Below, one piece after another: positions 6,200 to 14,910 of a stretch of DNA of 36,169 nucleotides. Source of the stretch: a virus; the IMG/VR virus record IMGVR_UViG_3300035698_012437, positions 1-36,169 of that record; one strand, 5' to 3'. Below the pieces are notes generated by a model, which was not told the DNA's origin, did no database searches, and was given only the letters and a program-made list of their open reading frames with translations. The first letter of the stretch is position 1. Each line of letters begins with the position of its first letter. The position numbers and the translations under genes were made by a program.

Positions 6200-7725
6200 T
6201 GTTTTTTAATAAAATCAAACCTAAAGAAGTAATAATAAATAAAACAAAGTATATTCCTTTTTACCCTGAAAAACAAATAAAGCATAAATGTAAAGATTTT
6301 AGTTTTGATATGCAAAGTGTAATGACTATTGATAGTAATAACTGTCAAAAAATGGTAAAAGTTTCGGAGTTACTTCCTCAAACAAAAGCCATGGAACAGC
6401 CTATAAACCAGATGCTTAAAGATAGTAACCCTATTATAAGTGCTAATGCACTAGGTTTTAGTGGTGCTTCTGGTGGTGCTGTTATTAATGAGATTAATAG
6501 TATAGCTATTGATAATGTTTTTTTAGGCTGGTCAGAGCTTTCAATACTCCAGCAAAACACCTTAATAAATATTATATGCTCAATATATTCTAATGGTATG
6601 ACAAGAAACTGGATAAGTTTTAAACATAACAATAATAATATAGAAGTTGTAGATTGTATGGAAAAAGCTTTAGAAAAATATAACTTAAAAAACTTAACAC
6701 AAAAACTTATTTACAATGGTGCCTTATTTGGTACTAGTTATCTTGTCCCTAAAATTAAAAATGACGATAACGATCTTGAAAGTGAGTTATATTTAGATAG
6801 ATATAAAATACCTAAAGATAGTTTAGAAAATTTTTCAGTTGTAGAGCCAATGTGGTGCTATCCTACAAACTTTAATGTAACGGGCCCTAGAGCTACAGAT
6901 TTTTATAGACCTACCAAATATGGGATTATGGGTAAAACATTAGATAAATCTAGAGTTTTTCAATTTAGATTAATTGATGCTGTAAATATAACATCATCAA
7001 TGTATTTATTTGGTGGTCTTCCTATAGCTCAAATGGTACTACCTTATATATTAGATTACTTAGCTATTAAGCGTGAAGTAGTGCGGCTTGTAGCTAAGAT
7101 GAAAACATCTATTATAGCTACAGATATGCAAAATTTAGCAGGTAACGATGTTGATAGTGAAAATGTAGATTTTCAAACTGGTATGGATATATCAGCTAAT
7201 GCAGCAAATAGAACGGCGATGTTTAATGCAGGTTCAAATAATGGTAGTTTATCTTATATTGATAGTGAAGATAAATTTCAACAATTTGTAGTTGATTTGA
7301 ATCATTTAAAAGATTTATTAGACCAGCAATTATCTCATATAGCAGTTGCTGCAAATATACCTTGCCCTAAAATAACACAACAATCTCCAGCTGGATTAAA
7401 TTCTACTGGTGAATTTGATGAAAGAAGCTTTCATGAAAATATAAAAGACAAACAAATGTCGCAATTATACCCTATACTCAAAAAAGCCATAAACATTATA
7501 CAAATGAGCGAGCTTGGTTATATTGATGAAGATTTAACTTTTTACTTTAATCCATTAGATAACATAACAAATGAATTAAAAGATAAATTAGAGAATGGTA
7601 TAGTTGATAGATTAGTTAAATTAACAGAAAAAGGTATTACTAGTATAGAAGAAGCTAGAGAGTTTATACGAGAGTGTGATAATATTGAAATACAATTAAA
7701 TGAAGAGGTAGATATAGATGTCTAG
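6199..7725 (+). CDS. Portal protein (DUF1073-like)
   Basis: The portal forms the dodecameric DNA channel at the capsid vertex. The start chosen is ATG 6199, which overlaps the upstream TGA (TGATG); the GTG at 6196 is in frame but less likely, so the product is 508 residues. Diagnostic parts are LFGGLPIAQMVLPYILDYL, then a long helix and KMKTSIIATDM (about residues 270-315), and a C-terminal helical part with QQSPAGLNSTGEFDER. These follow the DUF1073 portal pattern. It is unusual that it is separated from the capsid genes by about 19 kb and from the terminase by about 11 kb. Confidence 0.85.
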   Translation: MFFNKIKPKEVIINKTKYIPFYPEKQIKHKCKDFSFDMQSVMTIDSNNCQKMVKVSELLPQTKAMEQPINQMLKDSNPIISANALGFSGASGGAVINEINSIAIDNVFLGWSELSILQQNTLINIICSIYSNGMTRNWISFKHNNNNIEVVDCMEKALEKYNLKNLTQKLIYNGALFGTSYLVPKIKNDDNDLESELYLDRYKIPKDSLENFSVVEPMWCYPTNFNVTGPRATDFYRPTKYGIMGKTLDKSRVFQFRLIDAVNITSSMYLFGGLPIAQMVLPYILDYLAIKREVVRLVAKMKTSIIATDMQNLAGNDVDSENVDFQTGMDISANAANRTAMFNAGSNNGSLSYIDSEDKFQQFVVDLNHLKDLLDQQLSHIAVAANIPCPKITQQSPAGLNSTGEFDERSFHENIKDKQMSQLYPILKKAINIIQMSELGYIDEDLTFYFNPLDNITNELKDKLENGIVDRLVKLTEKGITSIEEAREFIRECDNIEIQLNEEVDIDV

Positions 7726-8152
7726 TACAACCAATTTAGTAGGATTTAATATTATTGAATATAGAGAGCAATACCCTGAATTTGATAATATATCTAATGA
7801 TAGAGTAGAGTTTGTATTTAATGCTTTTGCTTTAAAAGTTGGTAAGCCTGTAATAGGATTGTTTACTGGTACAAATATTAGAAGGTATTGGGCTTATTTA
7901 GTGTTATCTCATATTTTAGAATTACAAACTAAAGGTCAAAGTGGTTTAATTGATAAAGCTACGCAAGGAAGTGAAGATGTTAGTTTTGTTAATAATAAAA
8001 ATAATAATTACTTTTTTTGGAGTACTACTAGTTATGGAATTATTATAGCTCAAGAGTTAAACTCTAGAATTAGAGGTATTAGGACTATATACAATGGTCG
8101 TGGTGGCTATATGGGTAATGTTATGGGTAATGTGTGGGGTAGAATGTTTTAA
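7718..8152 (+). CDS. Head-tail connector (DUF4054-like)
   Basis: 144 residues, overlapping the portal gene by 8 nt. The EYREQYPEFDNISNDRVEFV start and a central W-A-Y-L-V-L-S-H-I-L helix fit DUF4054 adaptor proteins that sit under the portal. The C-terminus is Gly-rich (YNGRGGYMGNVMGNVWGRMF), and such tails often insert into the portal ring. The next gene begins at TAATG overlap. Confidence 0.75.
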   Translation: MSSTTNLVGFNIIEYREQYPEFDNISNDRVEFVFNAFALKVGKPVIGLFTGTNIRRYWAYLVLSHILELQTKGQSGLIDKATQGSEDVSFVNNKNNNYFFWSTTSYGIIIAQELNSRIRGIRTIYNGRGGYMGNVMGNVWGRMF

Positions 8153-8571
8153 TGTCACATTCAGTAAATTTATCTAATTTAAAAGTAAAAGTAAATAAGT
8201 TAAAAGACACTAAAATTAGTGTTGGATGGTTTAATGAAAAAGAAGCTATGATATACGGTTTTCTTGAGAGTGGTGGTTTTAATGAAACTGGTAGTTATGT
8301 ACCTGCTAGACCTCATAGAGCAAATACTGTTGAACAAAACAAAGATAGCTGGTTGAGTTATATATCCAATAATTTAATGAGTGATGATTTATGTACCAAT
8401 TTAGGTAAATTAATTAAAAACGATTATGAGGAAGTTTTATGGAGTGGTGATTTTGTTAAAAACGCAATATTTACACTTAAAGAAAAGTCTAGAAAAGGTT
8501 ATATGTTAGAGCCTTTACAGGCTACTGGTCATATGCAAACATCATTAGATATTAAGGTTAGCAATAAATGA
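8152..8571 (+). CDS. Neck/tail-completion protein (HK97 gp10-like)
   Basis: 139 residues, starting in a TAATG overlap. It has KISVGWFNEKEAMIYGFLES followed by YVPARPHRANTV. The order V-G-W/F-F, a central G, then P-A-R-P-x-R is the pattern of HK97 gp10-like and virion morphogenesis proteins. Its place between connector and terminator candidates supports a role in neck assembly. Confidence 0.65.
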   Translation: MSHSVNLSNLKVKVNKLKDTKISVGWFNEKEAMIYGFLESGGFNETGSYVPARPHRANTVEQNKDSWLSYISNNLMSDDLCTNLGKLIKNDYEEVLWSGDFVKNAIFTLKEKSRKGYMLEPLQATGHMQTSLDIKVSNK

Positions 8572-8978
8572 ATATAGGTTCAATAGTTATGGGTTCTATA
8601 ACATCTCTTAGACCATTAGAAGATGTTATTTTTTATATAAATAATAGTAATACAACAACCCCTAGCGGTATAAATAGCTTATCTTATATATCTTTAGTTG
8701 GTAAATGCAGATCGCAACCAATTAATGCTGAAATAAATAAGAGTATGTATTCTAAGGAGCGTGAAGATTTAAGGGTTAGCATAGAAAAAGATAAAATATT
8801 TAGGTATTTCTATGTAAATAATTTAGATTTACAAACCTTAAACAGAAATTTGGGAACAAGTGGTGATTATATCAAGACTCAAGATGGTTTTTATTGGAGA
8901 ATTGTTAAGATATTAGACAGGTTTAATTCTAATTGGTTAAAAGTAAAGGCTGTACAAACAAATAAATTAGGTGAGTAA
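8568..8978 (+). CDS. Neck protein, uncharacterised
   Basis: 136 residues, with ATGA overlap with the preceding gene. A beta-rich C-terminus includes DGFYWRIVKILDRFNSNWLK, a pattern found in small collar/neck proteins of phages with DUF4054 and DUF1073 neighbours. The assignment rests mainly on position between connector and terminator. Confidence 0.5.
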   Translation: MNIGSIVMGSITSLRPLEDVIFYINNSNTTTPSGINSLSYISLVGKCRSQPINAEINKSMYSKEREDLRVSIEKDKIFRYFYVNNLDLQTLNRNLGTSGDYIKTQDGFYWRIVKILDRFNSNWLKVKAVQTNKLGE

Positions 8979-8980
8979 TT

Positions 8981-9532
8981 ATGGTTAATGAAATATTTAT
9001 ACTAAAAGCTTTAAAAGCTATGATTATTAATGCCCAAGTTGGTTATAATGATGATAGTGTTTTTACTGGTAAAGTATCTAACAACCTTTTAACACAGGAT
9101 AATAATTTTTGTTATGTGTATGAAGTTAGTAGAGAGCCATTAGGTTTAAAGCCTCAAAAAACTTCTATAGATGGTGTTGAGTGTATAGAAAGATTAGACA
9201 AGGTAAATTTTAAGATTGTTTTTAATGGTTCTTTATCAAGAAGTGTTATAATAGATGGTCAGACTGTTGAAACATACAACCCTTTAAGTCCTATAGATGC
9301 GGGTGTAAAGTTATACAGCTATATATATGAGTATGCTAATGATTTTCTTATTGAAAATTACGAAAATATAAATATAGGAGTACCTAACAATATAAATAAT
9401 GTTACGCGTGATTTTGATAGGGGTGAATTTATGCAAACATATAGCTTTGATTTTCCTTTATATATAAATCAATCTATTGACTATGACAAAGTCAAAATAA
9501 GAGATATAACACAAATAATAGAAAGGATATAA
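8981..9532 (+). CDS. Probable tail terminator protein
   Basis: 183 residues, two bases after the previous stop. An alpha/beta protein with a final FDRGEFMQTYSFDFPLYINQ strand pair; the pattern helix, strand, then R-G-E-F-x-Q-x-Y-S-F is common in phage tail/neck terminator proteins that stop tube growth and join tail to head. Gene order (portal, connector, neck, neck, terminator) supports this. No catalytic motif. Confidence 0.55.
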   Translation: MVNEIFILKALKAMIINAQVGYNDDSVFTGKVSNNLLTQDNNFCYVYEVSREPLGLKPQKTSIDGVECIERLDKVNFKIVFNGSLSRSVIIDGQTVETYNPLSPIDAGVKLYSYIYEYANDFLIENYENINIGVPNNINNVTRDFDRGEFMQTYSFDFPLYINQSIDYDKVKIRDITQIIERI

Positions 9533-9536
9533 TAAA

Positions 9537-10802
9537 ATGGGATTAGATTTAAATAGATTTATAAATGAGAGTATAACGACAAACAATACAAATAATATTG
9601 ATATATTAAACGGACCAGATAATTTAGATGGTGCTTTTTTACTTGAAGTATTTTTTATTGATGATTTGCCGCAATTAATGCAATTAATTACTGATAGTAA
9701 TAGTTCTACATATACTAGACTATATGACACTAAATTAAAGACATTTAGTAATTGGGTTGAAAGTTCTGGTGGTGGTGGTGGTGGTATTACATCTATTAAT
9801 TCTGATACTTTAGTTGTTACAGGTTCATCAACATCTAAAAATATAGAAGTTAAAAAAGCTAGTGACAGTATTTTGGGTTCTGTAATTGTTGATGGTATTA
9901 CTATTGTCGCAGATGAAGATGGTGTTATATCTTCTGTAGGTGGTGGTGGTGAACCTACAGACTTAAATACTGTAGTAGATGCTGATAGTATAGAGATTAC
10001 TAACTCTAACGGTACTGGATTTATCATAGATGCTGTATCTGATACTCAAGCAGGTATTACAACTGTTAGTCAATTTGTAGAAATACAAGACGCTATAGCA
10101 TTATCTACACCTGTGGTATCTGAAGAAGACCCTACTCAAGATGATGATTCCTACCTTATTGGTAAAAAATGGATAAACACAACTAGTGGAGATATCTTTA
10201 TCTGTACGGATAATACAACTGGTGAAGCTGTTTGGAGTGATGTTAATAATATTAATCCTGACGACTTAGGCTCTATGGCTTTCCAAGAAAACTCTTCTGT
10301 TGATATTACGGGTGGTACTATTGTAATAGGTGGCAAATCTCTATCTAAAGAAGACTTTACAACGCCTTTAAAAACTAAGCTTACAGACCTGCCTACTAAT
10401 TCATCATTGGATAACTCTTTAGCTACTAAGTTAGTTGTAGATAACTTTATAGCTGGAGATAACATATCTTTAGAAGTTGATGGTAACGATATTACTGTAA
10501 GTGCTACGGATAATGCTTACCCTAGATATGTATTTAATGATATTGATGATGTACCTACGGTATCTCCTTTAAACTTTCATTATTATTCTATAGTATCTGC
10601 TGGTGTAGGTTTAGAGTTAGAAATATTGACTGACAATATGACTATAGGTGATACTTTTTTAATTGAAAATTTAAGTAATGAAGATATATCTATTAGTTTA
10701 GATGGTGGTACTTTGAGTGGTGATGATACAGTAATATTGCAATCAAAGGGTTTATTTAAATTCTTTGTCAAAACATTGACAAATGTTAGGGTTTCACAGT
10801 AA
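9537..10802 (+). CDS. Tail fiber/structural protein with glycine linkers
   Basis: 421 residues. N-terminal helical domain (about 1-78), a GGGGGG hinge near residue 79, beta-repeat segments, a second GGGG hinge near 138, then a shaft-like region and a beta-rich tip. The segment FIAGDNISLEVDGNDITVSA near residue 315 matches in pattern the start of the 12552 gene product (NIVAGSNVSLDVTGKDVTIN), as in modular trimeric fibers. It begins a run of four fiber-type genes. Confidence 0.6.
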   Translation: MGLDLNRFINESITTNNTNNIDILNGPDNLDGAFLLEVFFIDDLPQLMQLITDSNSSTYTRLYDTKLKTFSNWVESSGGGGGGITSINSDTLVVTGSSTSKNIEVKKASDSILGSVIVDGITIVADEDGVISSVGGGGEPTDLNTVVDADSIEITNSNGTGFIIDAVSDTQAGITTVSQFVEIQDAIALSTPVVSEEDPTQDDDSYLIGKKWINTTSGDIFICTDNTTGEAVWSDVNNINPDDLGSMAFQENSSVDITGGTIVIGGKSLSKEDFTTPLKTKLTDLPTNSSLDNSLATKLVVDNFIAGDNISLEVDGNDITVSATDNAYPRYVFNDIDDVPTVSPLNFHYYSIVSAGVGLELEILTDNMTIGDTFLIENLSNEDISISLDGGTLSGDDTVILQSKGLFKFFVKTLTNVRVSQ

Positions 10803-10806
10803 ACAC

Positions 10807-11262
10807 ATGATAAAGCAAAGTACAAGATATATAAATACTACGGATAATAATCCTTTAGAAGATTCATTAGATAATATGAATCTTATTATTGAAAGATTAG
10901 TACCTATAGAATTATATAATCCTAGCACTTTGACCGACCCTATACCTAATGTAAGTTCTAGTGATTTGCAAACTATTGCGATAGAAAGTTTGGAATCATA
11001 TAACAGTTTAAACCTTTATTTAAGATACGGTGATTACAGTTATAGTTTAAAGGCTATAGTTTCGGTGCCAACTTCTGTAACTGCTACTAATAATGCATAT
11101 TACAGTACGGGTATAGTAGATACTTTGGGTATGGTAATGTTAAGAATATCGTGCAATGGGAATAATGTGGTATTATCAAAAGCTGGTATCGGCACAACAA
11201 AAGCCGATGCGGTGGATACGGATATATTAAGATTGGTAAGAATAACAGGAGTATACATATGA
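10807..11262 (+). CDS. Short fiber module protein sharing N-terminus with the tailspike
   Basis: An upstream in-frame ATG at about 10783 would lie inside the previous gene. I prefer ATG 10807 (151 aa) because its product starts MIKQSTRYINT, exactly as the next gene does at 11259. The shared 5' DNA is about 32 nt identical, so both probably use the same virion-docking peptide. The rest is a small beta-rich domain without a named family. The gene may be a remnant or an alternative short fiber. Confidence 0.55.
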   Translation: MIKQSTRYINTTDNNPLEDSLDNMNLIIERLVPIELYNPSTLTDPIPNVSSSDLQTIAIESLESYNSLNLYLRYGDYSYSLKAIVSVPTSVTATNNAYYSTGIVDTLGMVMLRISCNGNNVVLSKAGIGTTKADAVDTDILRLVRITGVYI

Positions 11263-12542
11263 TAAAGCAAAGTACAAGATATATAAATACAGAAGATGGT
11301 AATCCTTTACAGGAAGTATTAGATGGTATAAGTACTATTTCACCACTTACAGGTACTTTTTTTGTAGCTAAGAATGGTAATAACCTTACAGGAGATGGCT
11401 CAATAGCTAAACCTTACAAAACAATACAAAAAGGTATTGACGAGTGTATTTCTAATGGTGTGGTAGTAGTTTCAAATGGTAACTACTCTAGTGAAAACCT
11501 TACTATAGACAAATCTATCGATGTGGTTTGCCTAGGAGAGTTAGGGGTACAAATAGGGGATTTAGATTTTGATGGTGAAGTGAGTACTAGACTAACAAAC
11601 ATTGAAATAACGGGCAATATAACCAACCCTAACAACAGTGGTGGTTGGAGATTATATGATTGTAAGTACAATGGTAATGTCACTATAGTAGGTGCTTTAA
11701 CAAACAATATTGTATTTGATAATTGCTTTGGTTCAGACGCTACTAAAACATTTGATATAACTGTAGATAATCTTCAAGCTGTCCAAATTACTGGTGGTAA
11801 CCATGCTCATAGATTTGTTATGAATGGTGGATTTAGTAATTTACTGGTAACTGCTACACAATCGATAGGTGGTATAGAGCATGGTGGTGGGGTAGTTGCT
11901 CTTATAGATGCAGGTTTTGTATTAGAAGACTTAAATAGTACTGCTGATGATGCACCATATAACAGACTAGTTCTAAGTAACATTAGTTTTGGTAGACTTG
12001 ATGGCACTTGGTCTAAATTGAACAAAACAGGTGACTGTAGAGTAGATATTTCATCTACTGTAACATCTGAAGTTTCAACCGATGTGTTAAATGGCGAAAT
12101 TTTCTATGTAAATACTAGTGCTTATTTGTATGCGGGTTTTAGTCCATCTAATTTTAGTAGAGACAAGCCAACTGTAGAAGATTCTTTAGTAGGTATAGAT
12201 AACAAGCTTGGTACAGTAGCAGATATTGATTTAGTAAATATTGCTAACGAGGATTTCAAAGAAAAATCTTCACTGTCTGGAGCTACATCTTTCAAGTTTA
12301 ATGTTTATGAGCAGGAATGGAATGGCACTGGAGTACCTAGAGTTATAATTGATGCAAGTAATATTGCTATTGGAGAGAGTTTTAGGATATATAATACAGA
12401 GAATAATACTCCTTTTATCGCTGAAATTGATGGTGCTACTGCCTTACTGCCGTTAACCGTAGGAGAAGTAGAAGTAGCTATCTTTCAAACTGCTATATTT
12501 ACTAGAATAAATTCTACTGAATTCATGTATACACAAGCATAA
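11259..12542 (+). CDS. Tailspike with right-handed beta-helix domain
   Basis: 427 residues. The docking peptide MIKQSTRYINT is followed near residues 33-60 by FFVAKNGNNLTGDGS and KPYKTIQKGID, the classic entry of pectate-lyase-like parallel beta-helix tailspikes. Many short strands with N/G turns follow to about residue 260. The C-terminal part (about 340-427) is a compact beta domain, probably trimer-forming. Such proteins bind or cleave surface polysaccharide; catalytic residues cannot be assigned by eye. An AGGAG site precedes the ATG, which overlaps the previous stop. Confidence 0.75.
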   Translation: MIKQSTRYINTEDGNPLQEVLDGISTISPLTGTFFVAKNGNNLTGDGSIAKPYKTIQKGIDECISNGVVVVSNGNYSSENLTIDKSIDVVCLGELGVQIGDLDFDGEVSTRLTNIEITGNITNPNNSGGWRLYDCKYNGNVTIVGALTNNIVFDNCFGSDATKTFDITVDNLQAVQITGGNHAHRFVMNGGFSNLLVTATQSIGGIEHGGGVVALIDAGFVLEDLNSTADDAPYNRLVLSNISFGRLDGTWSKLNKTGDCRVDISSTVTSEVSTDVLNGEIFYVNTSAYLYAGFSPSNFSRDKPTVEDSLVGIDNKLGTVADIDLVNIANEDFKEKSSLSGATSFKFNVYEQEWNGTGVPRVIIDASNIAIGESFRIYNTENNTPFIAEIDGATALLPLTVGEVEVAIFQTAIFTRINSTEFMYTQA

Positions 12543-12551
12543 GGTGATAAA

Positions 12552-13103
12552 ATGATAAATTCTAATGCTATACTAAACGATGGGATTATTCTTAAAGACA
12601 CTATTGAAACTATCAATACAGATAAGTTAGGTGTTAGTAATATTGTAGCTGGTAGTAATGTTTCTTTAGATGTTACAGGTAAAGATGTAACTATCAATGC
12701 TACTAGTGGTAGTTCCGACAATAGGTTTTATTTTAAAGGCAAATCCTCTGCAACAGACCCTTCGGCAGATACTACTATCACTGTAACTAAACCTAGAACA
12801 TGTCTCATGGTGGATAATTTCGTAAGTAACTCATTTGGATATTTGATAATAGCTATAGCTCCCGAAGTGGATATGTCGCAATTAGATTTAAGAATAATTT
12901 TTCCTTCTAATATGCCACAACAATATTTAAGAGTTGAGGGATATAATATGCAAGCTATGACTTATATAGAAAATAAATTCAAAAATGCTAATGGTTTTAT
13001 TTCAAAAGATACAGGATTTGCTTGTGTGGGTACAAATCAGATGGTAAATATATTAAAAGCTGATTATGCAAATGATGAAGTAATAATTTTAGGAGGGTTG
13101 TAA
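12552..13103 (+). CDS. Fiber-type structural protein
   Basis: 183 residues with AAGGTG before the ATG. An N-terminal shaft segment (residues about 30-55, AGSNVSLDVTGKDVTINAT) is shared in pattern with the 9537 product, followed by a distinct beta-rich C-terminal domain. It is probably a fiber tip or spike component of the same cluster; receptor specificity is unknown. Confidence 0.5.
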   Translation: MINSNAILNDGIILKDTIETINTDKLGVSNIVAGSNVSLDVTGKDVTINATSGSSDNRFYFKGKSSATDPSADTTITVTKPRTCLMVDNFVSNSFGYLIIAIAPEVDMSQLDLRIIFPSNMPQQYLRVEGYNMQAMTYIENKFKNANGFISKDTGFACVGTNQMVNILKADYANDEVIILGGL

Positions 13104-13104
13104 A

Positions 13105-13158
13105 ATGGTAGTTGAATCTAATGATTGGATTTCTGTAGTTTTCGTAGATGTTGTTTAA
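13105..13158 (+). CDS. 17-residue ORF duplicating the start of the endolysin gene
   Basis: ATG at 13105 follows an AGGAGG site and opens 17 codons to TAA at 13156-13158. Its ESNDWISVVF closely resembles ISNDWIMAVF at the start of the next gene (13180), so it looks like a partial duplication of that gene's 5' end. It may be an inert remnant or a translated leader. Confidence 0.35.
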   Translation: MVVESNDWISVVFVDVV

Positions 13159-13179
13159 TAATACAAAGGATAATATAAG

Positions 13180-14067
13180 ATGGTAGAAGTTATAAGTAAT
13201 GATTGGATTATGGCTGTATTTAATTCAGTTCCTACTGATGATTTACCTTTAACAGAAAGTGAATTTACAGGTATGTTTCCAAATGCTAATGCTACTTTTA
13301 CTTATCAAGGTTTAGTAGACGCATCTAATAAATTTGATGGATTGTTTTTAACAGGTGAAACTAGAGAAGATAAATTAAAAGAGTTACTTGTTTTTCTATC
13401 TCAAGCATCGCATGAGACCACTGGAGATGGTTACGCTAGTGGTACTTACATTAATGGATTGTATTTCGTAGCTGAAAATAACGACAACACGGCTATACTA
13501 TCTCAATACGGTACTAATGCCGATGGTACTGCTAGTTATCAAGGTAGAGGAGCTTTACAGTTAAGTTATGAAGTAAACTATCAAGGAGCTATGGATGGGA
13601 TACCTAATAATAATTATGATATAGTTACTGACCCTACATTAGTTGGTTCTGTACCAGAATTAGCTTTTGAATCTGCTCTTTGGTTTTGGGTTACTCCCCA
13701 AGGTAATAAGCCTAGTTGCTCAGCTGTTATAAATGGCACTTGGATACCTAGTAATAACGATATAGAGAAAAACCGTACTGGTGATACTTTCTTTAATAGC
13801 TTTGGTGTTGTAACTAATATCATTAATGGAGGTATTGAAGCAGGCTCATGGGACAATGGTACTAGTGAGATTATACCTTTAGGTAATGGTTTAGCTACAG
13901 GAAATACAGACCCTGTAGATGATGGTAAAAATGCTCAATCAATTAATAGACAACAATACTATAATTATTTTGTTAACAATTTTTTTGATGATTTAAATTT
14001 ACCTATTTTTGATGCTACTGGTATAGAAACTAACGCAGCTTACAACCAAGCAAATTTCTTGTTTTAA
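13180..14067 (+). CDS. GH19 chitinase-type endolysin/muralytic enzyme
   Basis: 295 residues with AAGGATAATATAAG before the ATG. The GH19 core is clear. SQASHETTG carries the catalytic acid Glu79. A second Glu (Glu99 in FVAENN) lies where the base is expected. QGRGALQLSYEVNY spans 121-134, ALWFWVTPQGNKPSC spans 166-180, and FGVVTNIINGG spans 208-218. GH19 enzymes in phages usually cleave the beta-1,4 glycan backbone of peptidoglycan for lysis; tail-associated use is also possible because the gene follows fibers. There is no signal peptide or transmembrane helix, and no holin was recognised nearby. The frame continues after the TAA as an S74-like fragment. Confidence 0.85.
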   Translation: MVEVISNDWIMAVFNSVPTDDLPLTESEFTGMFPNANATFTYQGLVDASNKFDGLFLTGETREDKLKELLVFLSQASHETTGDGYASGTYINGLYFVAENNDNTAILSQYGTNADGTASYQGRGALQLSYEVNYQGAMDGIPNNNYDIVTDPTLVGSVPELAFESALWFWVTPQGNKPSCSAVINGTWIPSNNDIEKNRTGDTFFNSFGVVTNIINGGIEAGSWDNGTSEIIPLGNGLATGNTDPVDDGKNAQSINRQQYYNYFVNNFFDDLNLPIFDATGIETNAAYNQANFLF

Positions 14068-14268
14068 GGCGATAATAAAATACATTTAGGTTTAATTAAT
14101 CAGGATGTTATAAAAACTTTTGAAGAATGTAAATTGGATTACACTCAATACAATATTATAGATAAAGATGCTAACGGTATATTAGGGGTATCTTATGCAG
14201 AAGCTCAAACTATAGAAAATGCTTATCAAAGAATGCCTATTGATAATTTAGAAAAAATAATGGAGTAA
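14068..14268 (+). pseudogene. Orphan S74-type fiber chaperone fragment, no start codon
   Basis: 66 sense codons in the same frame as the endolysin follow directly after its TAA and end at TAA 14266-14268. The text IHLGLINQDVIKTFEECKLD, followed by GILGVSYAEAQTIENAYQRM, matches the C-terminal half of the intramolecular chaperone (peptidase S74) domain of phage fibers (R-x-H-L-G-x-I-A-Q-D-V then G-V-x-Y-x-E). AAGG at 14066-14069 is followed 10 nt later by ATA at 14080 where an ATG would be expected, so a start may have been lost. Alternatives are stop readthrough from the endolysin or a decayed fiber end. Confidence 0.6.
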
Positions 14269-14277
14269 CTTAATTAA

Positions 14278-14712
14278 ATGAAAAAAATAAAATATATTGC
14301 ATTAATCTGTATAATTATGTTTATAGCAGGGTGTGAGTCTTTATGGGGTAAAAAAGAAAACATGGACAGCCAATCTAACCTTACTCAAGAGTCTTCAGAT
14401 AAAAGTATCTCCCAATTACAAGCTATGGCTGGAGTAAATATTGGTAAAGAGAATAACAGTCAAATGAACCGAAACTCTAATTTAAATACTACTAATGCTT
14501 CTGCTTCTAAAACTGATGATTTAAAATATGATAGAGGCTCTGAAGTTAATTTTGGTTCAGATATTTACAAACACACTACTAACAATATTAAAACAGATAG
14601 TAATAATGCTAGACATTCAGACAATAGAACTGATGCTTTTACTATGAGTAACCAAAAGGTGTATATTTACTTTATAGGTAATGAATATAATCCCCTTAAG
14701 TTAATGGAATAA
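14278..14712 (+). CDS. Phage lipoprotein (possible spanin or exclusion protein)
   Basis: 144 residues. The signal peptide KKIKYIALICIIMFIAGC ends in a lipobox F-I-A-G with Cys19, so it should be lipidated and anchored in a membrane. The mature part is Asn/Ser-rich, low-complexity and predicted disordered. Its place right after the endolysin would suit an outer-membrane spanin subunit, but no inner-membrane partner was recognised. A superinfection-exclusion lipoprotein is the other option. Confidence 0.6.
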   Translation: MKKIKYIALICIIMFIAGCESLWGKKENMDSQSNLTQESSDKSISQLQAMAGVNIGKENNSQMNRNSNLNTTNASASKTDDLKYDRGSEVNFGSDIYKHTTNNIKTDSNNARHSDNRTDAFTMSNQKVYIYFIGNEYNPLKLME

Positions 14713-14910
14713 GGTTTAAAAACATGGTACCTGGCAAGAACCATATAACTGTACTCAATGTTTGCCAGTAGAAAACCTTGATATCGTTGCACTACTTCTA
14801 AAAATAAGTACTGATTGGAAGAAATCTTGCTACCCTTTGTGATTGTATATTAAATATAGTTAGATATAATATATACATAAATTTTAATATTTTATATTAA
14901 TTTTTTAAAA
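14713..14910. other. Intergenic region upstream of tRNA-Asn
   Basis: There is no gene with a start. One plus frame (14720-14842, 40 sense codons, no ATG) looks protein-like and Cys-containing (EPYNCTQC, KKSCYPL) and may be a gene remnant. A 7-bp inverted repeat, CTGGCAA with TTGCCAG, lies near 14731-14767. A TATAAT at 14865-14870 could serve the tRNA. Confidence 0.4.
14865..14870 (+). promoter_or_regulatory. Possible -10 box before tRNA-Asn
   Basis: TATAAT lies 41 nt before the tRNA 5' end, without a recognisable -35 box. Confidence 0.35.

Noticed and set aside
6091-6632. Minus-strand ORFs opposite the start of the portal gene
   Set aside because: Antisense shadows of coupled plus-strand genes, without ribosome sites.
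9458-10027. 189-codon minus-strand ORF
   Set aside because: Lies opposite the glycine-linker fiber gene; its Pro-rich stretches are the antisense of GGT repeats, not a real protein.
14731-14767. CTGGCAA/TTGCCAG inverted repeat as terminator
   Set aside because: Only 7 bp with a long loop and no following T-run.
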